A stretch of 46,915 nt of DNA from a virus. The notes under the pieces were generated by a model, which had not been told where the DNA came from, searched no databases, and worked only from the letters and a program-made list of their open reading frames with translations. The position numbers were made by a program, and so were the translations under genes. Position 1 is the first letter of the stretch; each line of letters opens with the position of its first letter. Shown here one piece after another: positions 41,201-46,915 of the stretch. The stretch is from the IMG/VR virus record IMGVR_UViG_3300006927_003862, positions 1 to 46,915 of that record. The stretch is one strand, 5' to 3'.

Positions 41201-41280
41201 GCCGATTTGGGAATAAAGGAATTATCTATTTCGTGAATAAAAACCCCAGGAGAGACGAATTTAAAGCTTTTAACTGACAT
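38242..41280 (-). CDS. Tail sheath protein, copy 1 (1012 aa)
   Basis: A T4 gp18-type sheath. The N-terminus is FVSPGVFIHEIDNSFIPKSA, then PVVVGRARRGIAMQPVKVQS. The C-terminal core has SSYGCTFYPWVQT, PPTVAMMGVLASSE, FPSTGIVVFGQKTLQ, INVRRLVIYLKKQI and FEQNVQATWNRFKSL, and the last segment IEYIAIDFVIMSTGASFDD. At 1012 aa it is much larger than T4 gp18 (659 aa), with extra outer domains between about residues 130 and 620. It is a close paralogue of the next gene upstream. Contraction of the sheath drives the tube through the envelope. AAGGATAAAC precedes the ATG. Confidence 0.93.
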   Translation of the reverse strand: MSVKSFKFVSPGVFIHEIDNSFIPKSAEAIGPVVVGRARRGIAMQPVKVQSYSEFVTMFGETVPGGGAPDVYRDGNTASTMYGGYAAKAFLRANVAPLTYVRLLGHQDTTITEPGGLAGWQTQQNAAGYDPAGASNRNGGAYGLWLFPSGSGLQEQTGETRGGRLAAIWYLDSGSIYLSGTARGGITPTGSAPGDNQGGGISSGIGKMLGQMATTNEFKILLHAMPNQTASVAFSMDDTKQTFIRNCFNTSPQLGNLTASNFFPSQAQTNYWLGETFEQYCRWTLGSLTTADALQGVLTAIASGSSMASTVGPQYMKGLNAREAVAGWFISQDAGLPAAYVASSQQKLFRLKGRGHGEWLHKNVKVSIEKIRVSTTTANQYGTFSVVLRQFTDTDGNVIVLERFDNCNLDPTSPNFVARKIGDQYTSWSESERRLRLYGEYPNNSKFVYVEMNADVEAGATDPTFLPFGYFGPPKFTDLSGTSGPSYTALGKESGSYARSGLQALGTAGGSYRCQLIVSGGGDQTNNAAHGGDWPGPDNDGRYGSWITASLLFPRDRLRLSASDGGLSDPTNAYFGFSTTRTRTSTRSDRSAFEPLRLWDTNIPADPTTSTPGGGIDRWGYMFSLDDVVQSGSSNFFYYLSGSRASETTRGDEKSRSYTSGSYRDILDAEYNKFTAPFWGGFDGFDITKPDPMYNDGMDASSTNTNNYAFYTWKRAIDTVSDPEAVDVNLLSAPGLTLASLTTHMVNVCEDRADALALIDLPNVYIPPHEAYKSTKQARIGTTPVQAAIAVKDRRIDSSYGCTFYPWVQTTDEATGQQFWVPPTVAMMGVLASSESKSKIWFAPAGFNRGSLTKGAAGIPISGVTEKLSPDERDDLYEAAINPIASFPSTGIVVFGQKTLQEKRSALDRINVRRLVIYLKKQISILSTQILFEQNVQATWNRFKSLVEPFLANVKTSFGITDYKLVLDESTTTPDLIDQNILYAKIMIKPARAIEYIAIDFVIMSTGASFDD
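39481..39531. repeat. 51-bp stretch identical to 42561-42611
   Basis: This stretch in sheath copy 1 is base-for-base identical to 42561-42611 in sheath copy 2, while flanking sequence has diverged at many synonymous sites. It encodes part of the block around RSDRSAFEPLRLWD. Likely recent gene conversion. Confidence 0.8.
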
Positions 41281-41342
41281 GTGAAGTTTATCCTTGTTGT
41301 ATATTAACCAGTGGTTGAGTGAGCCCTATAATCTGCTTAGTC

Positions 41343-44300
41343 TTAGTCATCAAATGACGCTCCAGTGGAGGCAATGACGAAGTCAATAGCAATATATTCA
41401 ATAGCTCTAGCGGGCTTAATCATAATCTTAGCATAGAGAATATTTTGATCGATAAGATCCGGAGTTGTTGTTGTTTCATCAAGAATCAACTTATAATCCG
41501 TGATACCAAAGCGCGTCTTGACATTTGCCAAGAAGGGCTCGATAAGAGAGCGGAATCTGTTCCATGTTGCTTGCACGTTTTGCTCAAAGAGAATTTGTGA
41601 GGCGAGAATAGAAATTTGCTTCTTCAAATAGATGACCAATCGGCGTACATTAATTCTGTCTAGCGCTGATTGCTTCTCTTGAAGCGTCTTTTGTCCGAAT
41701 ACCACGATTCCCGTGCTGGGGAACGATGCAATCGGGTTAATGTTAGACTCGTAAAGGGTGTCGCGGTTCTTAGATGTCAGGCGCTCGGTAATTCCCGTTA
41801 CCGGGATACCAGCTGCACCTTCCGTCAAGCCGCCGCGATTAAATCCAGCAGGAGCAAACCAAATCTCGGACTTGCCTTCAGAGCTAGCGAGAACGCCCAT
41901 CATAGCCACAGAGGGCGGAATCCAAAGCATCTGACCTGTGCCTTCATCCCGGGTCTGAACCCATGGGTAAAAAGTGCAACCATAGCTAGAGTCGATTCGG
42001 CGGTCACGCAAGGAGCGCGCTGCGCCCGCTGGTGTCGTGCCGACCCGGTCTGCCTTGGAAGAGTAGTATGCCTCTTGAGTGGGAATGTAAACATTGGGAA
42101 GATCAATGATAGACAAGGCGTCAGCCCGATCTTCACACACATTCACCATATGCGTCGTCAAATCTGTCATCGTAAGGCCGGGCGCTACGAGCATGTTCAT
42201 GTCCACCGATTCAGGATCGGACACAGTGTCGATGGCGCGCTTCCATGTATAATACTCATAACTGGTAAACCCGGTGTCGACACCGGCCGTCATACCTTGG
42301 TTATACATCGGGTCGGGCTTCGTGATGTCGAAGCCATCAAACCCTCCCCAGAAGGGAGCAGTAAACTTGTTATAGCCAGCATCCAAGAGATTCTTGTAAG
42401 AACCAGACGTATAGGACGTTTCCAAGGCGCGTGAGCCTGACTGATAATAGAAGAAGTTGGTTGAGCCACTTTGAACCACATCGTCAAGCGAGAAGATATA
42501 ACTCCACCGGTCTACACCGGGGGTCGCCGTTGCGGTGGTGGGATCGGCCGGAATATCGGCGTCCCACAGTCGGAGGGGTTCGAATGCACTCCGATCAGAT
42601 CGGGTGCTTGTCCGAGAGCGCGCTGTGCTAAAGCCGAAGTAAGCCCTTGTCGGGTTGCCAATTCCGCCGTCGGAAGCCGACAGTCTAAGGTTGTCCTTGG
42701 GGAAAAGGAACGAGGCTGTGATGAAGGCCCATGAGCCGCTGGTAGTCTGGATGGCGATGGTCGAGCCTGTGGCGGTGCACACCATGCCCACTATACCGGC
42801 TGCCGGGTTGTCGGCGGAAACTCCCCCCGAAACAAAGTTTCGAGAGAACTCATATCCTTTGCCTAGGTTTCCTCCTGCGATTTGGGCGGCGGCGCGCACA
42901 TAGGAAGCCGAAATATTTGCTGAATGTGCCCCATCAATGGGATATGCTCCCATGCTAATGGAACCAGTTCCCCATGCGCCACTTAGATCGGTAAATTTGG
43001 GGGGACCGAAATAGCCGAAGGGAAGAAGACTTGGGTCGGTTGCTCCAGCTTCTACATCAGTGTTCATGTCCACATAAACAAATTTAGATTGGTTAGGATA
43101 GTCGCCATATAGCTTCAATCGCCTAGAAGTGGGATCCCAAGAGGTGTATTTGTCTCCTATCTTCTTGGATATAAAGTTAGGAGAAGCTGGGTTAAGAGTG
43201 CAATTATCGAAGCGCTCTAACACCACCACACTGGAGTCAGTATCAGTAAACTGGCGCAACACTACAGAAAAGGTGCCATATTGGCTGGATAGCGTAGTGG
43301 AAGCACGAATCTTTTCAATAGAAACTTTAACATTCTTATGGAGCCATTCCCCGTGTCCTCTACCTTTAAGGCGGAACAGTTTTTGCATGTTCTGGGGCAA
43401 GTAGGAAGCGGGGGCTTCTGTATCTTGCGAGATAAACCAACCAGCTACCCCTTCCCGGGCGTTCACACCCTTCATATATTGTGGCCCGGTGCCGGTGCCC
43501 ATCCCAGATCCAGAAGCAATTCCAGTGAGTACTGCCTGTAACTGCTCATTTGCAGTGAGGCTGCTTCCCAACGTCCATCGCAAATCTTGTTCGAAGGTTT
43601 CGCCTAGCCAGTAATTAACTTCGCTATTGGCGGGAAAGAAACTGCTTGCATTGGAGTTCCCCAATTGTGGATTGGTGTTAAACTTCTTGCGAATAAATGT
43701 TTCTTTGGTGTCATCGAAACTAAACCGCACACTAGCGGTGCTGGCCATGCTGGGTCCGGTGATCAATACATTAAATTCATTAGTCGAAGCTATCTGCCCT
43801 ATCATTTTGCCGGTGCCTGTTACATGATTCAAGGTGGGGCCTGTTACATCCCATGGGGCAGGCCTGCCGTTTCGAATTGCGCCACTTAATGCAATCGAGC
43901 CACTATCAATATACCAGATGGCGGCGAGGTGTCCTCCGCGTGTCTCGCCGGTTTGTTCGTCCCAGGCAGTTCCTGACTTGAAAAGCCAGAGCCCGTACGC
44001 GCCGCCATTAGCTGCAGCATTGGTGCCGACGTTGTTCGCAGTCTTCCATCCTGCTAGAGCATCTGCAGACGCATTGTTGCTAGCGGCCTGATGGCCCAGA
44101 AGACGAATATAGGTGAGGGGAGCGACGTTCGCTCGCAAGAAAGCTTTTGCGGCATAAGTGCCGTACATGGGAGATGTAAAGTTTCCATCGCGGTAAACAT
44201 CTCCGCTACCTCCGCCCGGTACGGTATCTCCAAACATCGTCACAAAATCCGAATAGGACTGTACTTTGATTGGCTGCATCGCAATCCCGCGGCGCGCCCT

Positions 44301-44408
44301 TCCTACAACTACCGGGCCAATCGCATCGGCCGTCTTCGGAATGAAGGAGTTGTCTATTTCATGGATAAACACCCCAGGAGATACAAATTTAAAGCTTTTA
44401 ACTGACAT
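41343..44408 (-). CDS. Tail sheath protein, copy 2 (1021 aa)
   Basis: It has the same architecture as copy 1. The first 28 residues differ by one substitution, and the last 250 residues are nearly colinear (SSYGCTFYPWVQTRDEGTGQ, FPSTGIVVFGQKTLQEKQSA, WNRFRSLIEPFLANVKTRFG). Most differences lie in the outer domains (about 110-330 and 470-560). It carries an extra piece not in copy 1 near residue 490 (GTGSISMGAYPIDGAHSANI onward), and copy 1 in turn has other residues there. Both have intact reading frames and their own AAGGATAAAC ribosome sites, so both are probably made. The sheath may therefore be mixed, or the copies may be used in different zones of the tail. Confidence 0.93.
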   Translation of the reverse strand: MSVKSFKFVSPGVFIHEIDNSFIPKTADAIGPVVVGRARRGIAMQPIKVQSYSDFVTMFGDTVPGGGSGDVYRDGNFTSPMYGTYAAKAFLRANVAPLTYIRLLGHQAASNNASADALAGWKTANNVGTNAAANGGAYGLWLFKSGTAWDEQTGETRGGHLAAIWYIDSGSIALSGAIRNGRPAPWDVTGPTLNHVTGTGKMIGQIASTNEFNVLITGPSMASTASVRFSFDDTKETFIRKKFNTNPQLGNSNASSFFPANSEVNYWLGETFEQDLRWTLGSSLTANEQLQAVLTGIASGSGMGTGTGPQYMKGVNAREGVAGWFISQDTEAPASYLPQNMQKLFRLKGRGHGEWLHKNVKVSIEKIRASTTLSSQYGTFSVVLRQFTDTDSSVVVLERFDNCTLNPASPNFISKKIGDKYTSWDPTSRRLKLYGDYPNQSKFVYVDMNTDVEAGATDPSLLPFGYFGPPKFTDLSGAWGTGSISMGAYPIDGAHSANISASYVRAAAQIAGGNLGKGYEFSRNFVSGGVSADNPAAGIVGMVCTATGSTIAIQTTSGSWAFITASFLFPKDNLRLSASDGGIGNPTRAYFGFSTARSRTSTRSDRSAFEPLRLWDADIPADPTTATATPGVDRWSYIFSLDDVVQSGSTNFFYYQSGSRALETSYTSGSYKNLLDAGYNKFTAPFWGGFDGFDITKPDPMYNQGMTAGVDTGFTSYEYYTWKRAIDTVSDPESVDMNMLVAPGLTMTDLTTHMVNVCEDRADALSIIDLPNVYIPTQEAYYSSKADRVGTTPAGAARSLRDRRIDSSYGCTFYPWVQTRDEGTGQMLWIPPSVAMMGVLASSEGKSEIWFAPAGFNRGGLTEGAAGIPVTGITERLTSKNRDTLYESNINPIASFPSTGIVVFGQKTLQEKQSALDRINVRRLVIYLKKQISILASQILFEQNVQATWNRFRSLIEPFLANVKTRFGITDYKLILDETTTTPDLIDQNILYAKIMIKPARAIEYIAIDFVIASTGASFDD
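42561..42611. repeat. 51-bp stretch identical to 39481-39531
   Basis: Partner of the identical patch in sheath copy 1. A shorter shared patch of 28 bp is at 40791-40818 and 43931-43958. Confidence 0.8.
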
Positions 44409-44477
44409 ATTGAGTTTATCCTTCTTAAAATCCCACTAAAATGATGGTACAATCATTAATTAAATAGTATTTTTAAT

Positions 44478-44497
44478 TCCAAAAGGCGCGCCTTTGG
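44478..44497. repeat. Palindrome AAAGGCGCGCCTTT between neck gene and sheath copy 2
   Basis: A near-perfect CCAAA(A)GGCGCGCCTTTGG palindrome in the 111-bp gap 44409-44519, the longest gap in the window. On the minus strand it is followed by an AT-rich stretch without a strong T tract. It may act as a weak terminator or a protein site. The rest of the gap is AT-rich leader with no recognisable promoter. Confidence 0.5.
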
Positions 44498-44519
44498 CAA
44501 AGAAATGTAGGCATGCACT

Positions 44520-45401
44520 TCAGGATGTCTCTCCGAACAAATTAGGGAGACCGGCAGGTAAAACACTTTCGGATGGAAAGGCGTACTCTACGGTGTTTTC
44601 GTCAATACGCACTATTGGCCGATCATCATCATCTCCTTCGCCGATTAGATAACCCAAGACCCGAATATTTATATCAGTGTTATATTGTCGAGATTCTTCT
44701 TCTAAATTGGCAATGTTGTTGGAATGGGTAAACTCTTGTTCTATAAAAGCTTCGTAAAGATGCCCATTGCGCTTTAAAACAAAAGAATTGATCTGTCCTG
44801 TTCTTGTGACGAACGGCGTAACCAGTTCATTCATCTGTTGTTGATACTCGGTCTTAAGCACTATCTTATAATTCACATTAACATACACGGGAATGGGAAT
44901 TGATAAAGATTGAATGACAATTTTCTTATTAATGCGCGGATAATAAGGCTGCGCTTTCCCTGTGAGGTTTCGGCGTTGTCCCTCAACCCGAGCAAAGTTT
45001 CGCGTCTTATCTGCAACAATACGCTTGGCGATAACCCAGCGACCTGGGCGTCCATCGCGATTTTTCGAATAAACTTGTGCCTGAAAGCCTCCCTTTTTGT
45101 TGGGGTCTTTGGTCATACCAGTGCGCTCAATACTGAGAAGCGGCAATTTAAGCGCGCCCCCATCATCCCTTAGTCCTAGATCATTCTTAATTTGATAAGA
45201 TCTTTCGGGAGTTTGCCACAACACCGGAACATCGATGTGCCCCTCGTTGGTATTGGCAAATGGTTTGATGCTTTCTTTGAGCCACGAGACCATGGCATAA
45301 TCAATAGTTTCAATTGTAGACGCAAGTATCCCAATTTCACGCAAAGATGCGGTATCCATGCCTTCAGGCAATTGAGCAAAATCAAAATTATCAGGTAGCA
45401 T
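44520..45401 (-). CDS. Virion protein of neck/tail-completion region, 293 aa
   Basis: Family not firmly recognised. ATG at 45401 (MLPDNFDFAQLPEGMD) is chosen over a TTG at 45446 because AAAGGGA is correctly spaced and the ATG overlaps the neighbour's stop region. The protein is mixed alpha/beta with a central basic part (KNRDGRPGRWVIAKRIVADK) and an acidic end. It lies between neck-like genes and the sheath, where T4 has gp15 (tail completion) and gp3 (tube terminator). A role in head-tail joining is likely but not specific. Confidence 0.6.
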   Translation of the reverse strand: MLPDNFDFAQLPEGMDTASLREIGILASTIETIDYAMVSWLKESIKPFANTNEGHIDVPVLWQTPERSYQIKNDLGLRDDGGALKLPLLSIERTGMTKDPNKKGGFQAQVYSKNRDGRPGRWVIAKRIVADKTRNFARVEGQRRNLTGKAQPYYPRINKKIVIQSLSIPIPVYVNVNYKIVLKTEYQQQMNELVTPFVTRTGQINSFVLKRNGHLYEAFIEQEFTHSNNIANLEEESRQYNTDINIRVLGYLIGEGDDDDRPIVRIDENTVEYAFPSESVLPAGLPNLFGETS

Positions 45402-45879
45402 CGAATAGTCCCTTTCTGGCGCGCTTACAAATAGCGGAAATTTCAAAGCCGTGGGCTACTTGGCCGAATAACTTGGACTCTTCTGTCAATTTAACAATCT
45501 CATAGTAATAATCACCGTACAACACAAAGTCCCCTTCTCGAACATACATATCTTGGTCTTCTTCCAATCGTCTTTTATGAAAGTGGACGAGGATCTCCCA
45601 ACTCTTGTCAAGGCCTGCATTTTCCATATAGAAGGTGGAGAAATCTGTCCACTCTACGAGAGCATAGACACGTACCGGCGGTAAAAACGTTTTATCTGTC
45701 GCTTCGCCGTATAATTCGTGGAAATCGGTTCTTTCCATATCAATCGGATAATATAAAATTTGTTGGCCAATGATGTTCTCAATAAGTTCGTCATTGACTT
45801 GCTTAACCAGATCGCGCTCTTTCTTTCCGAGAAAAAGGGGGGGAGGTGGGCTCTTGGGTCTTTTCCATTCATCTGACAT
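45391..45879 (-). CDS. Neck protein, T4 gp14-like (putative)
   Basis: A 162-aa protein with an N-terminal Pro-rich segment (RPKSPPPPLFLGKK). ENIIGQQILYYPIDMERTDF comes next, and then a beta-rich end REGDFVLYGDYYYEIVKL. The 'QxxYYP(I)..TDxHELYGE' pattern and the beta barrel-like C-terminus are like head-closure/neck proteins of T4-like phages. Position next to the gp13-like gene and before the sheath agrees. ATG 45879 follows AGGATAAC. Confidence 0.5.
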   Translation of the reverse strand: MSDEWKRPKSPPPPLFLGKKERDLVKQVNDELIENIIGQQILYYPIDMERTDFHELYGEATDKTFLPPVRVYALVEWTDFSTFYMENAGLDKSWEILVHFHKRRLEEDQDMYVREGDFVLYGDYYYEIVKLTEESKLFGQVAHGFEISAICKRARKGLFDAT

Positions 45880-45885
45880 TTAATG

Positions 45886-46915
45886 TTATCCTACAAATAT
45901 GGGTACAGGCGTATTTTTAAATAGGGCGGTTGCTGCGTCCGCTTTTTCACTGTCTCTCTTGACCAACTCAGTGTACTCCATCTCTGCCAGCATCTCACGT
46001 AGCTTATCTTTTAATTCTGCTTGTTCTTCTTTTGCTTGCGAAAGCAATTCGGAATGGTTTAAGGTAACACTTTCCCCCGGAATGGGAATGGTGGTAAACT
46101 TTCCTCGAATTTGGCCCAACATCTCCTTACAGAGCGCTAGGGAATATTTGCGAATCCACTGTTTACCCATGGAGTTAATGTTTTTGTAGGGAATATTATC
46201 AAAAGGCATCGTATTCATATTATTAATGCCCATAATCCCTCCTTGATAACGGGATTCGTCCTCCTCCCAAGCATCGTTTTGGACATAAAACCTCACCCAT
46301 ATTCGATCTAAGGCGCCAAAGTCCCAATAACTCGGATTGGGATATAATCGTAGGTTATTGTTGATTAACTCATATGAATAATGGGATGTTCGCGTATACA
46401 AGGAGTCCTCATACATGATGGCTTGCATTTTATTCTGCCAGGTGGGTATTATCTCAAAAGTAGCATCATCGGCATATTGACCGTATGTTGAATAGTTGCC
46501 CACAACTCCAATTCCTCCATAATATCCGTAAAATCGCCACATAGCGCGTGGGGATTTATAAAAGACCTGTGTAACAATAATTCGCTTGTTTTTCACTTTT
46601 CCTGCATATGATACAGAGTTACCAGCGTCGTCCGCGCCGGAGGAAGAGGCACTTTCAACGATTTCTTGCAAATCGTAATCCTGCCGATTTTGGGATGGAC
46701 TAAAGGAGGCTGAATATTCGGTAATCGTGCCACCAAATCCTGATGCTGCCGCGGTGCCATCCCCTGTTTTGCGCGCATAAGAGAAGTAAAAGCGTGGATA
46801 CTTCAAACTAGAACCGCTTGGACCAGAAGTGATCTCGCCATTATAGTTAAACGTGCCTGTTTGTGCTCCCAATACATCCCCAATTGAATTTTTGGCTTGA
46901 TGCAAGTTAATGATA
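45886..46915 (-). CDS. Neck protein, T4 gp13-like (putative), 5' end beyond window
   Basis: The frame is open to the window edge, so the true start is probably outside; an internal TTG at 46905 would give 339 aa. Residues include aromatic Gly/Tyr-rich segments (RFYGYYGGIGVVGNYSTYGQ). The C-terminal block KQWIRKYSLALCKEMLGQIR, then FTTIPIPGESVTLN and a Glu/Lys coiled coil, are typical of gp13-like neck or related virion proteins of marine T4-like phages. It precedes the gp14-like gene with a 6-bp gap. Confidence 0.55.
   Translation of the reverse strand, partial: IINLHQAKNSIGDVLGAQTGTFNYNGEITSGPSGSSLKYPRFYFSYARKTGDGTAAASGFGGTITEYSASFSPSQNRQDYDLQEIVESASSSGADDAGNSVSYAGKVKNKRIIVTQVFYKSPRAMWRFYGYYGGIGVVGNYSTYGQYADDATFEIIPTWQNKMQAIMYEDSLYTRTSHYSYELINNNLRLYPNPSYWDFGALDRIWVRFYVQNDAWEEDESRYQGGIMGINNMNTMPFDNIPYKNINSMGKQWIRKYSLALCKEMLGQIRGKFTTIPIPGESVTLNHSELLSQAKEEQAELKDKLREMLAEMEYTELVKRDSEKADAATALFKNTPVPIFVG

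Noticed and set aside
41281-41342. T4-type late promoter (TATAAATA) before the sheath genes
   Set aside because: No TATAAATA on the coding strand in the gaps at 41.3, 44.4 or 38.2 kb; only scattered AT-rich words.
154-46189. Many plus-strand reading frames of 60-250 codons
   Set aside because: All lie opposite confirmed minus-strand genes, lack ribosome sites and have compositions (Ser/Arg/Pro-rich) expected of antisense shadows.
1-46915. tRNA genes, CRISPR arrays, insertion sequences, attachment sites
   Set aside because: No cloverleaf-like sequence, no regularly spaced repeats, no transposase or integrase and no direct repeats at gene borders were seen by eye.

Overview
The window is a 46.9 kb piece of a large contractile-tailed (myovirus-like) double-stranded DNA phage genome. 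It carries about 47 protein genes, all on the minus strand, tightly packed with many 4-nt ATGA/TTGA/GTGA stop-start overlaps. I see no gene on the plus strand, no rRNA, tRNA or CRISPR array, no integrase or transposase, and no gene-free stretch over 300 bases (the longest gap is about 120 bp). Strong Shine-Dalgarno sequences (AGGAGG-type), near-perfect host sigma-70-type promoters (TTGACA-N17-TATAAT) and an endolysin with an N-terminal peptidoglycan-binding domain suggest a Gram-negative, probably proteobacterium-like host. T4-type neck, sheath, tube, tape-measure and baseplate proteins combined with a non-T4 replication set (family C and family A DNA polymerases, B12-dependent ribonucleotide reductase) suggest a 'far-T4' lineage. 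No phage name can be assigned from sequence alone.

Layout, read 5'->3' along the coding (minus) strand from the right end. 46.9-44.5 kb: neck/connector genes. 44.4-38.2 kb: two tandem full-length tail sheath genes. 38.2-36.4 kb: tail tube and a tail-assembly-chaperone-type pair with a likely +1 (or -2) frameshift at a T7 tract. 36.4-33.8 kb: tape measure. 33.8-28.1 kb: baseplate genes, including a tandem duplicate pair and a LysM/gp53-like wedge protein. 28.1-21.3 kb: a 418-aa unknown, a family A polymerase core, a divergent FtsZ/tubulin-like protein, a gp32-like SSB, a UvsX/RecA recombinase, a dCMP-type deaminase and a 5'-3' exonuclease. 21.3-17.4 kb: a DnaB-like helicase, a class II (B12) ribonucleotide reductase and a GroES-like co-chaperonin. 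17.4-13.8 kb: endolysin, secreted metzincin, a nucleotidyltransferase-like protein and a membrane protein. 13.8-9.8 kb: DNA polymerase III alpha and a ClpP-like protease. 9.7-6.9 kb: dUTPase, a candidate restriction endonuclease + DNA methyltransferase pair and a Dam-type methyltransferase. 6.9-0.8 kb: thioredoxin, an IMPDH/GMPR-like enzyme, a sigma region-4-like protein, an acidic protein, a second ClpP-like protein and a 569-aa unknown. 0.8-0 kb: the N-terminal half of a phage GroEL, cut by the window edge.

The genes form three programmes: DNA replication and nucleotide supply, protein folding and proteolysis (GroEL, GroES-like, two ClpP homologues), and tail morphogenesis. About ten TTGAC(A/T)-N16/17-TA(T/A)(A/T)(A/T/C)T promoters lie between 0.8 and 27 kb, several inside coding sequence. 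I found none in the 28-47 kb virion block. This points to host-sigma-70 early/middle transcription on the left and a different late-promoter recognition on the right, for which the small sigma-4-like protein at 4.5 kb is a candidate.
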